Below, piece after piece: positions 28,190 to 37,956 of a stretch of DNA of 64,000 nucleotides. How positions within the stretch are numbered: position 1 is the stretch's first letter; the number at the start of each line of letters is the position of its first letter. The DNA is taken from assembly GCF_017368475.1 (NCBI RefSeq), contig NZ_JAFNJE010000008.1, forward strand, positions 104,840 through 168,839, in the 5' to 3' direction. Position numbers and translations under genes: made by a program. Source of the stretch: Alteromonas sp. 5E99-2 (lineage in GTDB: Bacteria; Pseudomonadota; Gammaproteobacteria; Enterobacterales; Alteromonadaceae). A model generated the notes under the pieces. That model did no database searches. It was given only the letters and a program-made list of their open reading frames with translations, and was not told the origin of the DNA.

Positions 28190-29581
28190 TTAATTAAAAA
28201 TAGATAGTGAGGCTGAGTTAAAGCGGTTTAAATTAGGTAATACCGCATTTAACTCAGAATCGCTAAGCCCAAACCATCTAGCTAAGCTGGCAATATATTC
28301 ATCTACTGAAGTAGTAGGAATAATACGGCCATCGTCTAAATCGTCGTTTGAACCTAGTGCTAGTTCAGGTAAATTACCTACAATATTTCCACCATTTACA
28401 GCTCCTCCCATTACCAGTTGATGACCGCCCCAACCGTGATCAGTGCCATCACCATTACTGGTTAAGGTTCTACCAAATTCAGACATAGTAAATGTAGTAA
28501 CTGCATCCGCCATATTTAACTGAGTTAAATTGGTTTGAAAGGCGCTCAGCGCTTCACTTAGCAGTTGCAGTTGTCTGGGGTGAGTATCGACTTGTCGATC
28601 ATGGGTGTCCCATCCTCCTAGACCAACAAAGTAAACCTGTCTGCGCTGGGTAAAGCGCTGTTCAACACTGATTAGCCTTGCCACTGTTGCAAGCTGTGCG
28701 GCAAGTGGATTTGACTCAGGGTAGCCACTGGCATTTTGTGCTGATGAGGTTAACGCTTCGTCAATAAGCACGTTGTTGGTCATTGCTCGGCTCACTTTTT
28801 GTATATACCCTTGTTCTAATACATGAGAGCTAGTAGCTGATAATTGTTCCAGCACATTAAACCGCTGAGCATTAAAAGCCTGTGTGGGTGTTAATGCTTG
28901 AAACTGCTCTGTTCCCTCTGGCGTTAATGAAAACAAAGAAGTAGATAAGCCTGTTTGCATTAAATTATTGCCAAATAACGACAAATTGATTGGTAGCGCA
29001 CTGGCTGATTCTGTCAGTAAATCGGCCATTCTTCCTGCCCAACCACTCACTGAAGGTGCATCGGGACGAGATGTTTGCCAATTGGCTTGTTGATCATTAT
29101 GAGAAAACAATTGAGGTGGTGCTAATTGAATATTATTCACTAAGCTTTGTTTTGTAACTGGAGCAAGTAAAGGTCCTAGGTTTGCTACAAAGGACAAATC
29201 TCCCGAGTCGAAAAAAGGCATTAATGACGACATTGCGCTAGGTAGTCCAACGGGATATGTATTGCTGCTACGAGTATTTAACGGTAATAAAGACGCTTGT
29301 GAAAAGGCGAGATTTTGCCGCACATTTTGATAGATAGAGTAATCAGCATTGTCAGTAGGAACAAGCATGTTAAGGGAGTCATTACCGCCGAAAAGAAACA
29401 CGCAAACCAGGGCTTTGTAATCGTCAAAACGAGTACTACTTTGAGCAAGGGCTGCATTCATCAAACCTAAGCTCCCACCCACCGCAGTTGCACTCGCAGT
29501 CGCACTCGCAGTTGCCACACCAACTGACGAGCGAAGTGTATTGCGAAGGAAGTCTCGGCGTGAAAAAGTCGTTGTTGTCAT
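28190..29581 (-). CDS. DUF1501 family protein, Tat-exported
   Basis: Protein of 463 residues. The twin-arginine signal SRRDFLRN is at the very start, followed by an Ala/Thr-rich hydrophobic stretch up to about residue 45. The rest is the DUF1501 domain, related to sulfatase/phosphatase folds: CVFLFGGNDSLNMLVP, FVGLGGWDTHDRQ, TMSEFGRT and DHGWGGHQLVMGG carry the likely metal ligands. It follows the DUF1800 gene with a nine-base gap, an arrangement seen in many proteobacteria and planctomycetes. The pair is thought to act together in the periplasm, but the substrate is unknown. Confidence 0.85.
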   Translation of the reverse strand: MTTTTFSRRDFLRNTLRSSVGVATASATASATAVGGSLGLMNAALAQSSTRFDDYKALVCVFLFGGNDSLNMLVPTDNADYSIYQNVRQNLAFSQASLLPLNTRSSNTYPVGLPSAMSSLMPFFDSGDLSFVANLGPLLAPVTKQSLVNNIQLAPPQLFSHNDQQANWQTSRPDAPSVSGWAGRMADLLTESASALPINLSLFGNNLMQTGLSTSLFSLTPEGTEQFQALTPTQAFNAQRFNVLEQLSATSSHVLEQGYIQKVSRAMTNNVLIDEALTSSAQNASGYPESNPLAAQLATVARLISVEQRFTQRRQVYFVGLGGWDTHDRQVDTHPRQLQLLSEALSAFQTNLTQLNMADAVTTFTMSEFGRTLTSNGDGTDHGWGGHQLVMGGAVNGGNIVGNLPELALGSNDDLDDGRIIPTTSVDEYIASLARWFGLSDSELNAVLPNLNRFNSASLSIFN

Positions 29582-29590
29582 AACACCACC

Positions 29591-31279
29591 TTACTTCTGA
29601 ATTGCATATTGGGGAGAGCTCATTATCAAAAAGAGCAAGTTTGTTATTCTGTCTACGGGGGCAAACGTTAGTGTTCGGGTATATTCGGCAAATAAAATAT
29701 CGCGCATTTCGTCAGACATTTGCCCAGCCATTAATAAAATGTCCAAATGAGATATGAGTTCCTCTGGGTCATCTGCCAATGCGAGTTCAGTGGATAAATC
29801 AATTAATATGCGATCATCAGTTTGATTTTCGATTTGATTGTGTCCGGCAAAAATCGAGAATGACAAAAAATTACTGGTGCGAGCCAAAAAGGTATCTGTG
29901 GCAATTTGAAATTCAGGTGCCACGAGTCCTTGGTCTGAAATAATGCCTTGGGGAGTAAAGTCGGGAGAGAAAAAATTAAACACAGAAGGAGCGGCAAGAG
30001 GCGCTTGGTTGAAAAAGAACTCTGGAAATCCAAGAGAAAACACTCCATCGGGTGATTCCCCGTCAAATGCCCGCCATAAATGAGTTGCAACTAAAATGGG
30101 CTCTCTTAATTTACCAAAGGTGTTGGGCTGTAATTCAGCACCATTTCTCGCTTCCTCGTCCATCAGCAGGGCTTTAACAACTGCGGCTAAATTACCCCGT
30201 ACGCCATTGCCATCGTCGTTAAAAACACGAGCAACTCTCTCTACATAGGCTGGTGTAGGGTTGCTTGTGACGAGTTTTTGGATCAGCTGTTTACTCATAA
30301 AGGGAGCGACATTTTGATGATTGAATAATGAATCTAGGGCAATAGCTAAATCTTGCTCTGCGGTTTGGCCTTGAGGCACAAAGGTGTTGTTGAGTAAGGT
30401 TTTTGCATTGGTATCATGAAATGCTTGAATGGGCTGCATTGGCGCACGAGAGTTGTAGTTTCTAGAGAATTGGGTAAATGTTTGTTCGTTCGCACCAGCG
30501 AAATTCCAACCGGTATACACTCGTGCATAGTTTTCAATGATATCTTGATTGTAGGTGGGAATAGCAAGGCCATTTTCATCTAAACGTAGGGTGCCGTCTA
30601 GGTTCAGTTCGACCAAACCAATGCTGAATAATTGCATGGATTCTCGAGCAAAATTTTCATCTGGCCTGATATTGAGGGTGTTATCAGGTGCTTGATTACC
30701 TAGCATACTCAAATACAAACCCATGATAGGGGATAGAGTGATGTCTTCTAGTAAGTCGCGATAATTGCCAAAAGCATGATTGACCAATATGTCGTAATAA
30801 AGGGCAATACCTAAGGTATCTTCATTAAATACACTGTTTTCACTGACAACCAAAATTTCGCTTAATGCGAAAGCAACGCGCTGGCGCAATTGGTCTTCGC
30901 CTTGTAATGCAATTTCCCACCAGGTTTCAATGCGCCGTTCTCTGGACACGGTTTGATTATCCGATACCCCTTCAATTAGCCTTGCATTGTTTACCCCTTG
31001 GGCATGGGATGAACTAGGTGCGTTAATTTGACTATCAATCCAACCTTCGATACCTAAAGCAACAACATTATCGATATCTGATGTACGAGGGCCAAAGCTT
31101 CCCTGATTCAGTAGTTGAGCTGCTTGGGCTCGAGTGGGAGGTTCAACCGCAATAGGGGGCGGAGCTGGAACAGGTTGAGGGTCTGCTATGGGTGCTGGTT
31201 CTTGATTTGATGAATCTCCACCGCCACAGCCGCTTAACAGCAGTAAGAAAACAAGTAGCGAAGGTGTAATTACTTTCAT
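29591..31279 (-). CDS. DUF1800 family lipoprotein
   Basis: Protein of 562 residues. The signal ends in the lipobox LSGC (Cys18), followed by a Gly/Ser/Pro linker, so it should be lipid-anchored. The DUF1800 domain begins at AQAAQLLNQGSFGPR and contains WWEIALQGEDQLRQRVAFAL and NFARESMQLFSIGLVELN. It is the first gene of the DUF1800-DUF1501 pair. The function is unknown. Confidence 0.85.
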   Translation of the reverse strand: MKVITPSLLVFLLLLSGCGGGDSSNQEPAPIADPQPVPAPPPIAVEPPTRAQAAQLLNQGSFGPRTSDIDNVVALGIEGWIDSQINAPSSSHAQGVNNARLIEGVSDNQTVSRERRIETWWEIALQGEDQLRQRVAFALSEILVVSENSVFNEDTLGIALYYDILVNHAFGNYRDLLEDITLSPIMGLYLSMLGNQAPDNTLNIRPDENFARESMQLFSIGLVELNLDGTLRLDENGLAIPTYNQDIIENYARVYTGWNFAGANEQTFTQFSRNYNSRAPMQPIQAFHDTNAKTLLNNTFVPQGQTAEQDLAIALDSLFNHQNVAPFMSKQLIQKLVTSNPTPAYVERVARVFNDDGNGVRGNLAAVVKALLMDEEARNGAELQPNTFGKLREPILVATHLWRAFDGESPDGVFSLGFPEFFFNQAPLAAPSVFNFFSPDFTPQGIISDQGLVAPEFQIATDTFLARTSNFLSFSIFAGHNQIENQTDDRILIDLSTELALADDPEELISHLDILLMAGQMSDEMRDILFAEYTRTLTFAPVDRITNLLFLIMSSPQYAIQK

Positions 31280-31420
31280 ATCAAATCACTTCTAACTATC
31301 TCAGGTAAAGGTACATGCCTTATTAGATAGTAGCCAAAAACCATTACTATGCAGAATAATACGCCCAGTTGTGGGTATTTGCGATAAAATGACGTCAACA
31401 CAGAATTGTAAGCCTAAAAA

Positions 31421-32683
31421 TTAACGTCCTCGCCTTTTACGACCTCGACCCTTGGCTTTTTTCTTCGGATTAATGTCTGCTTCAAAATGTCCATAAAGAT
31501 CGCCGTCATCTTCAACTTTCTTTTCAATGACTTTCTTGGGTGGCGCAAAGGCCGGTATGAAATGGCGTTTAAACTGACGGCCTGTACTTCGCTCAATTGC
31601 TCGAAGCTGTTTGGCTTCATCTTCGCTAAATAAGGTAATTGCGAGCCCTTCTGCAGACGCTCTACCTGTGCGACCAATTCGGTGCACATAATCTTCAGGT
31701 ACGTAGGGAAGGTTGTAATTGATGACACAGGGTAGCTGATTTATATCTATGCCTCTTGCAGCAATATCGGTTGCGACAAGGACTTGAATTGTACCTTGTT
31801 TAAAGCCTTCTAGCGCCTTTGTTCTTGCATGTTGGGTTCTATTAGCATGAATAGATTCAGCGCTAATTCCGGCTTCGCCTAATGTGTCTCTCAATGCGTC
31901 GGCATCGCGTTTTGTTTTAATGAATATGAGTAATTGGTGCCATTTATGTTGTTCAATCAGGTAACGTAAGAGCTCGGTTTTTCGCTCCTTTTCTACCGGA
32001 TGCAGCATTTGAGTAATGGTATTAATATTATTATTGGTGTTTTTTATTTCTAATGAAATAGGCTGCTTAAGCATGCCTTGTGCGAGGGACTTAATTTCTT
32101 TGGAAAAAGTAGCTGAAAATAATAATGTTTGTCTTTGCTTTGGCAATAGTGTTTGGATATGGCGAATATCATCAATAAAGCCCAGCTCTAACATTCGGTC
32201 AGCTTCGTCGAGCACAAAAAACGCAATATCATCGAAACTAAGACTGTGGTTGTTGTACAAATCAAGTAAACGCCCAGGCGTCGCAACCAGTATATCTAGC
32301 CCTTTTTGTAGCTCAATGAGCTGAGATTCAATGCGCACACCGCCAAATACAGCAAATGAACGCAAGTTTGTATACTTTGAATACGCTTCAACACTCGTGG
32401 CAACTTGCGCAGCAAGTTCACGAGTAGGGGCAATAATTAAAGCGCGTATAAGCCCTGAATCCGTTTTTTTTGCGTTATGTATTAAGTGTAATATTGGTAA
32501 AACAAAACTTGCCGTTTTACCCGTGCCGGTTTGTGCGACAGCCATGACATCTCGTTCACTTAATATAGCGGGCACGGCTTCTATTTGAATTTCTGACGGT
32601 GTGTCGTAACCTTTTTCTGCGACAGATTGTAAAAGTTCGTCACATAAGCCTAGTGCCGAGAACGTAGTGGTGGGGCCTGTCAT
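31421..32683 (-). CDS. rhlE: DEAD-box RNA helicase, RhlE-like
   Basis: Protein of 420 residues with all helicase motifs: Q-motif F-x17-GYDTPSEIQ, Walker A AQTGTGKT, PTRELA, TPGR, DEAD, SAT, ARGID and HRIGRTGR. The basic tail (KKKAKGRGRKRRGR) is typical of RhlE/SrmB-like enzymes that bind RNA non-specifically. Such helicases assist ribosome assembly and RNA turnover, especially in the cold. The subtype is the closest guess from the core and tail. Confidence 0.88.
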   Translation of the reverse strand: MTGPTTTFSALGLCDELLQSVAEKGYDTPSEIQIEAVPAILSERDVMAVAQTGTGKTASFVLPILHLIHNAKKTDSGLIRALIIAPTRELAAQVATSVEAYSKYTNLRSFAVFGGVRIESQLIELQKGLDILVATPGRLLDLYNNHSLSFDDIAFFVLDEADRMLELGFIDDIRHIQTLLPKQRQTLLFSATFSKEIKSLAQGMLKQPISLEIKNTNNNINTITQMLHPVEKERKTELLRYLIEQHKWHQLLIFIKTKRDADALRDTLGEAGISAESIHANRTQHARTKALEGFKQGTIQVLVATDIAARGIDINQLPCVINYNLPYVPEDYVHRIGRTGRASAEGLAITLFSEDEAKQLRAIERSTGRQFKRHFIPAFAPPKKVIEKKVEDDGDLYGHFEADINPKKKAKGRGRKRRGR

Positions 32684-32800
32684 TAAATATGATACCGAAT
32701 TTACTTTTTAATAATTTTATCACCAAAGGACAGTACAGGGGCTTTTTTTCTATAAATAGCTAGCGAAGACCAAGTGGCCTTGCTAGCTAGTCTTCCTTGT

Positions 32801-34675
32801 TTATTTTTCTAACGTATTAAAGTGGATTGCGCTGGGATACTGTTTATTGTGGTAAATAGTATGGAAGGCTTTAACAAAGTCTTCTTCTTTCGCATCAAAA
32901 ATGTTTTCTACATAGTTCTGTGGATTAATGTCGGTAAAGGGAAAGAGACTGCTTTGCACTTGTATTTGTAGCTTGTGACCGCGCTTAAATGTATGCAGAA
33001 CATCATATAATTCAAACCCAACTTTGGTTGGTTTGTTGGCTTCAAAAGGTTTAGGGTCGCTCATACTTTCTCTAAATCGACCTCTGATCACACCCCAACG
33101 CACAAGCTCGTGGCGATTCCCCGTTTTTTGGTCAACCTTATTGTTATTCACATCTACACCAGGGAAAACATCAACCAGTTTAACCACAACGTCCGCTGCC
33201 GTTTTATTAGTAGAAAACCATAAATCTAAATCAATTTCACCGGCGATTGTTAAGTCATTTTCAAGTGGGGCCGTTTCAAACACTAATACATCTGGGCGTC
33301 GTGCAGCAAAACGCTGATCTTCAACCATGTAAGGGCGATCCCACCCTCGACTGATGTTTGCAGAATGTGGAACCGGATTATTGGGGTCGCTAATGTAGTC
33401 ACTTTGTCCTGCGCTTGGTTTTTCATCGCTAAACTTCTGGTTTTTATTCAAATAAAGTGTTTTGTTTTTGGTGTTTTTAGGGGGCCAAACATCAAATTTT
33501 CGCCATCTATTTGCACCTGTTTCAAACATTGTTGCTGTAGCAATGTTTACATTATCTTCTTCTTTTAAATGCTGTTGAAAGAACGGAAGTAAAATGTTTT
33601 TTTGAAACCAAGCACTGGTGTCAAAACCAAACTCTGCTTCACCTAGGCTTTTGCCTCCTTTGGGGCTGTTCCATTGTCCGTGATACCAAGGCCCCATAAC
33701 AAGTTGTATATGTTCGTTCTTGCTTTTGTCAGACATGGTTTGGTAGGTAGCAAGTGGGCCGTATAAATCTTCCGTATCGAACCAGCCTCCTACCACTAAG
33801 GTTGCAGGCTTGGTGTCATTAAGGTGCTGAAGTACATTTCTGGCTTGCCAATAGTCGTCATAGTTAGGGTGTTCTGTTAGTTCATTCCAAAACGGGCGTT
33901 CGCCGTGAAAATGATCTTTATTTACATTGGATAACGGACCAAGCTCTTTAAAAAACTGATAACCATCTGGAGTGACTGATTCCATTGCTTTGGGCCAATA
34001 GCCAAATTCACCGTCTCTTTGTTTGTCGAAGGTATCAAAAAAGATAAAAGCCATAGGTGTAACAAATGCACCATTGCGATGGAAATCATCAAAAAACCAA
34101 TCGGCAATAGGCGCTTGAGGAGAAATCGCTTTCAACGCAGGATGGGCATTAATTGACGCAACAGAAGTGTAATATCCAGGGTAAGATGTGCCCCACATAC
34201 CGACGTTTCCATTGTTGTTGTCGATGTTTTTCACTAGCCAATCTATGCTGTCGTAGGTGTCGGTGGAATCGTCTGTGGCTTTTTTGCCTCTTTTGTACGC
34301 GTCTTGAGGGCGCATGTTCACAAACTCACCTTCAGACATGAATTTGCCTCTAACATCTTGAAATACGAAGATGAACCCTTCTTTTTCAAAGGCTTCGCTT
34401 GGCCCTAAACGGGTTTTGTATTTGCTAACCCCATAAGGCGCTACTCTATATGGCGTGCGCTGGAACAAGATAGGGTGTGGGGTCGAGTCGTCGTTGGGAA
34501 TGTACACAGATGTGAACAATTTCACGCCATCTCGCATCTCAATTTGATATTCGTATTTGGTGTAGTTATCTCGAATATATTCAGCTCGCTTTTCAGCAGC
34601 GTCGTCGGCAAAGGCTGGGGTAGCATGAGTCAATAATATAAAAAGGGGTATGACGAACAGAGGAAGTAGCCGCAT
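32801..34675 (-). CDS. CocE/NonD family hydrolase, exported
   Basis: Protein of 624 residues with a signal peptide (about 1-23). The alpha/beta-hydrolase part has the nucleophile elbow GMWGTSYPGYYTS (G-T-S-Y-P-G), a later GGWFDTEDLYGP with the catalytic Asp, and MGPWYHGQW with the His. The C-terminal third is the beta-jelly-roll of X-Pro dipeptidyl-peptidase/CocE (GEIDLDLWFSTNKTAADVVV). These enzymes cleave esters or acyl-amides; here it should act in the periplasm. The substrate is unknown. Confidence 0.87.
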   Translation of the reverse strand: MRLLPLFVIPLFILLTHATPAFADDAAEKRAEYIRDNYTKYEYQIEMRDGVKLFTSVYIPNDDSTPHPILFQRTPYRVAPYGVSKYKTRLGPSEAFEKEGFIFVFQDVRGKFMSEGEFVNMRPQDAYKRGKKATDDSTDTYDSIDWLVKNIDNNNGNVGMWGTSYPGYYTSVASINAHPALKAISPQAPIADWFFDDFHRNGAFVTPMAFIFFDTFDKQRDGEFGYWPKAMESVTPDGYQFFKELGPLSNVNKDHFHGERPFWNELTEHPNYDDYWQARNVLQHLNDTKPATLVVGGWFDTEDLYGPLATYQTMSDKSKNEHIQLVMGPWYHGQWNSPKGGKSLGEAEFGFDTSAWFQKNILLPFFQQHLKEEDNVNIATATMFETGANRWRKFDVWPPKNTKNKTLYLNKNQKFSDEKPSAGQSDYISDPNNPVPHSANISRGWDRPYMVEDQRFAARRPDVLVFETAPLENDLTIAGEIDLDLWFSTNKTAADVVVKLVDVFPGVDVNNNKVDQKTGNRHELVRWGVIRGRFRESMSDPKPFEANKPTKVGFELYDVLHTFKRGHKLQIQVQSSLFPFTDINPQNYVENIFDAKEEDFVKAFHTIYHNKQYPSAIHFNTLEK

Positions 34676-34869
34676 GGTGTTCCTGTTGTTAGTTTGAGTT
34701 TAATAGTGGGTAATGTACCAAGCTTGAGGGTGACTCGATAGGCAGCTTAACTTTGAAATCAATTCGTTCACAGTATTGTGGGTGTTAGGTGAAGGAAAGA
34801 ACAGATATTGTTTTAGTTAAAACTTCTACGACATAATTAATCTCATAACAATGATGTTATGTTGTTTTT

Positions 34870-34883
34870 TTGATCTAAATCAA
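34870..34883 (+). promoter_or_regulatory. FNR-type site TTGAT-N4-ATCAA
   Basis: TTGATCTAAATCAA is an exact match to the FNR/Anr consensus (TTGAT-N4-ATCAA). Its centre is 102 bases upstream of the likely trhP start and about 202 bases upstream of the divergent hydrolase gene. No clear -10 element was seen at the distance for class II activation of trhP. It is oriented here to trhP, but it could act on either gene. Confidence 0.7.
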
Positions 34884-34978
34884 ACTGAACGCATTTTCAG
34901 TGAAAAACGACTTGCAGCGACTTGAGTTCGAAAAACTCATGGGTAAAATTCCCGCGTTTTTATTGGTCGGTTAGTATT

Positions 34979-36367
34979 ATGTCTCAGAGAACAGAACTTT
35001 CGAAAAGCGCATTTACACCAGAGCTTTTGTCTCCTGCGGGGTCATTAACAAACATGCGTTATGCTTTTGCCTATGGTGCTGATGCAGTGTATGCCGGTCA
35101 ACCACGCTACTCTCTTCGCGTACGCAATAATGAATTTGATTTAGAAAAACTTGGAATGGGTATTAATGAAGCTCATGAGTTAGGTAAAAAACTCTATGTA
35201 GTCAGTAATATTGCGCCCCACAATGCTAAATTAAAAACCTATTTGCAAGACTTGGCACCTGTGATTGATTGTAAACCCGATGCGCTGATTATGTCCGACC
35301 CTGGACTGATTATGATGGTACGAGAATCCTTTCCAGACCAGCAAATTCACCTTTCAGTACAAGCTAACGCTGTAAATTGGGCCACTGTGAAGTTTTGGCA
35401 ACAGCAAGGTATTTCTAGAGTGATACTCTCTCGTGAACTATCACTTGATGAGATAGAAGAAATTCGTATGAAAGTACCAGACATTGAGCTGGAAGTATTT
35501 GTACATGGTGCGCTATGTATGGCTTATTCTGGACGCTGCCTGCTTTCTGGTTACATGAACAAACGAGATCCAAATCAAGGCGCATGTACCAATGCTTGTC
35601 GCTGGCAATACAATGCCCACAATGCCAAACAAGATGACGCAGGTCAGCTTATTGCCGACAGTAATTCTATTATGCCATCCGGCGTTCAAGTTCAAGCCCC
35701 AACAGACCAATTATTTTTACTTCAAGAACGGGATAGGCCCAATGAGTACATGCCTGCATTTGAAGACGAGCATGGCACTTACATTATGAACTCAAAAGAT
35801 TTACGCGCCATCGAACATGTAGAGCGTTTGGTTAAAATGGGAGTACACTCTTTGAAAATCGAAGGCCGAACTAAATCACTTTATTACGTAGCGAGAACCG
35901 CTCAAATATACCGTGAAGCAATTGAGGATGCAGTTGAAGGTAAAGGGTTTAATAAAGAGTTACTAGGTAATTTAGATAACCTTGCTAACCGAGGTTATAC
36001 AGATGGTTTCTTACAACGTCACCGTCATGTGGATTTACAAAATTACGATACAGGGAACTCTATAAGCCAGCAGCAACAGTTTGTTGGTGAAGTGGTTAAT
36101 ACGAATGAAAAACTTTTGACGGTGGAAGTAAAAAATCGCTTTAGTGTTGGTGACTCTATAGAGCTGATGACTGCTAAAGGGAACGTAACATTTTTATTAG
36201 AAAAACTTTATGATAAGCAGGGGCAAGCTATTGAGGTTGCTAAAGGTAGCGGTCATGTAGTCAAAATACCTTGTCCGCAAGGAGTAGATGCCACAATGGG
36301 AATTTTATTAAGAAATCTCAGCGCAGGGCAAACCACACGGCAACCACATTGTAAAGAAACGGCGTAA
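34979..36367 (+). CDS. trhP: tRNA 5-hydroxyuridine synthase (U32 family)
   Basis: Protein of 462 residues from the ATG at 34979; a TTG at 34922 is in frame but not needed for the family (E. coli YegQ 453). The U32 signature is clear: ELLSPAGSLTNMRYAFAYGAD and FVHGALCMAYSGRCLLSGYM, then GACTNACRW with Cys residues for an iron-sulfur cluster, and LKIEGRTKSLYYVA. TrhP makes 5-hydroxyuridine at position 34 of tRNAs, using prephenate and not oxygen. It is followed by yfhL with an eight-base gap, so the ferredoxin may serve it. A well-matched FNR site lies upstream. Confidence 0.9.
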   Translation: MSQRTELSKSAFTPELLSPAGSLTNMRYAFAYGADAVYAGQPRYSLRVRNNEFDLEKLGMGINEAHELGKKLYVVSNIAPHNAKLKTYLQDLAPVIDCKPDALIMSDPGLIMMVRESFPDQQIHLSVQANAVNWATVKFWQQQGISRVILSRELSLDEIEEIRMKVPDIELEVFVHGALCMAYSGRCLLSGYMNKRDPNQGACTNACRWQYNAHNAKQDDAGQLIADSNSIMPSGVQVQAPTDQLFLLQERDRPNEYMPAFEDEHGTYIMNSKDLRAIEHVERLVKMGVHSLKIEGRTKSLYYVARTAQIYREAIEDAVEGKGFNKELLGNLDNLANRGYTDGFLQRHRHVDLQNYDTGNSISQQQQFVGEVVNTNEKLLTVEVKNRFSVGDSIELMTAKGNVTFLLEKLYDKQGQAIEVAKGSGHVVKIPCPQGVDATMGILLRNLSAGQTTRQPHCKETA

Positions 36368-36375
36368 CCAATCTA

Positions 36376-36627
36376 ATGGCATTATTAATCAATAATCGAT
36401 GCATTAACTGTGACATGTGTGAACCTGAATGCCCAAATGAAGCTATTACTATGGGGGCGAATATTTATGAAATTAACCCTGATAAGTGCACAGAGTGTGT
36501 TGGTCATTACGAGCAGCCTACCTGTGTTGCAGTATGTCCTATAGATTGCATAAAACTTGATCCAAACAGGTTAGAGTCAGAAGATCTGTTATACGAAAAG
36601 TTCGTTGAATTGCATTTTGAGATTTAA
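36376..36627 (+). CDS. yfhL: YfhL-type 2[4Fe-4S] ferredoxin
   Basis: Protein of 83 residues with two cluster motifs: CINCDMCEPECP and a longer second motif, CTECVGHYEQPTCVAVCP, with the insertion between cysteines that marks the YfhL/Alvin ferredoxin group. It is small, soluble and cytoplasmic. In the same transcript as trhP it is the obvious candidate to supply electrons or clusters for tRNA hydroxylation; this is inferred from context. Confidence 0.93.
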   Translation: MALLINNRCINCDMCEPECPNEAITMGANIYEINPDKCTECVGHYEQPTCVAVCPIDCIKLDPNRLESEDLLYEKFVELHFEI

Positions 36628-36663
36628 TTTACCTTTCAAATAAATGAGAAAGCACAACGGGCT

Positions 36664-37947
36664 TTAAATAGGCTCAATTGGTAAAATGATCAACACACAC
36701 AAACCACCTTGGTCGCGATTATTAAATAATAGCTTACCATTGTGGGCTTCGATTATTTCGCGGCATAAAGCTAATCCTAACCCTGTGCCCGAATGCTTGG
36801 TGGAATAAAAAGGCAGTAATGCATTTTGTATTACCTCGGCAGACATACCGTCGCCATTATCATTAATAGTGATTTCAATGGTGTGAGCTGTGTCTTCAAA
36901 TTGCATTGAAATATCACCAGTGTCATCGGCCTCATGGGCGTTTTTTAATACATTAATAAATACTTGCTCTAGCTGTGCTAAATCAGCATATAACTGGGAT
37001 GCAGGTAAAGGGTTGGTTAATGCAAATGGATATAAGGCCTGAAGTTGCTGTGTTAATAATTGCCAGTCAATAAGTTGTTTATTTGGTAGCTTTACTTTTG
37101 TTAAGGAAGCGTAGCCTTTTATGAAGTCGTTAAGGTGATTTACTCTGCCGCTGATTGTATTGAAAACTCTATTTAATCTAGGCTCGTCTAAATTCTTAGC
37201 CAGTAATTCACCGCTGTGACACATGGAGCTGATGGGTGCGATAGAATTATTAAGTTCGTGGCTAATAACGCTTATTACTTTTTTCCATGTCGCCACTTCT
37301 TGTTTTGATAACTCCTGAGTAATGCTTTTGAGCAAAAACAGTTGATGACGTGCTTGATGAATTGTCACACTAGAGCTGGTTACATGCCATGCTTGCTGCG
37401 AGCCTTGAGGATCCGTTAAGGTAAATATTGATTCCCCTTGGTTTTGTAACGCATGTTGAAACTCTGGTGCTAATGACGCAACCAAGTTTGTCCAACGTTT
37501 ACCTACAATAGACTCGTTTAATTCAAACGCCTGTTGGGCACTGTTGTTGGTAAATACGATAGTGTCACGGTGATCTACTAATATTGTCACCATAGGAGAG
37601 GCGTTAAGCACTTTATCTAACATCATTTCACGCTGATAAAGGCGTTGTCGTTCTTCCCGCAGCTTTTCACTTGTCTGGTTAAAAGCACTCACTACGGAAT
37701 CATAATTAGCGTCTTTTTGTAAACGTAAACTGATGGAAAAGTCGTTATCACGTAAACTTTGTAATCCGTGATCTAAACTTTGTAATAACTTTTTTTGTTG
37801 TCTGTATTGCTTATTTAACAAGTAGAATGTGATGTATAAAGATACAATCAGTAAAACAATTAATAGCCTTGGATGTGTATCAATAAAAAAGTAAACAGCT
37901 AACATTAAGGTTAAATGCAGCGAGCCTAAAAAAATAATCACTGGCAT
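36664..37947 (-). CDS. Sensor histidine kinase, NtrB/NtrY-like
   Basis: Protein of 427 residues. Two hydrophobic segments at the start (about 3-22 and 28-45) anchor it, with almost no periplasmic loop between them. A HAMP-like stretch, a PAS domain (about 105-200, with LVDHRDTIVFTNNSA), the H-box VISHELNNSIAPISSM, and the ATPase motifs NDNGDGMSAE and HSGTGLGLALC follow. It lies nine bases after the sigma-54 regulator gene, so they form a two-component pair. Without a periplasmic sensing domain it probably reads a membrane or cytoplasmic signal. Confidence 0.88.
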   Translation of the reverse strand: MPVIIFLGSLHLTLMLAVYFFIDTHPRLLIVLLIVSLYITFYLLNKQYRQQKKLLQSLDHGLQSLRDNDFSISLRLQKDANYDSVVSAFNQTSEKLREERQRLYQREMMLDKVLNASPMVTILVDHRDTIVFTNNSAQQAFELNESIVGKRWTNLVASLAPEFQHALQNQGESIFTLTDPQGSQQAWHVTSSSVTIHQARHQLFLLKSITQELSKQEVATWKKVISVISHELNNSIAPISSMCHSGELLAKNLDEPRLNRVFNTISGRVNHLNDFIKGYASLTKVKLPNKQLIDWQLLTQQLQALYPFALTNPLPASQLYADLAQLEQVFINVLKNAHEADDTGDISMQFEDTAHTIEITINDNGDGMSAEVIQNALLPFYSTKHSGTGLGLALCREIIEAHNGKLLFNNRDQGGLCVLIILPIEPI

Positions 37948-37956
37948 GTAATAGCC

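Noticed and set aside
32764..32800. Interrupted dyad GAAGAC...GTCTTC after the helicase gene
   Set aside because: The stem is short and broken, with only a loose T-rich sequence after it; too weak to call a terminator.
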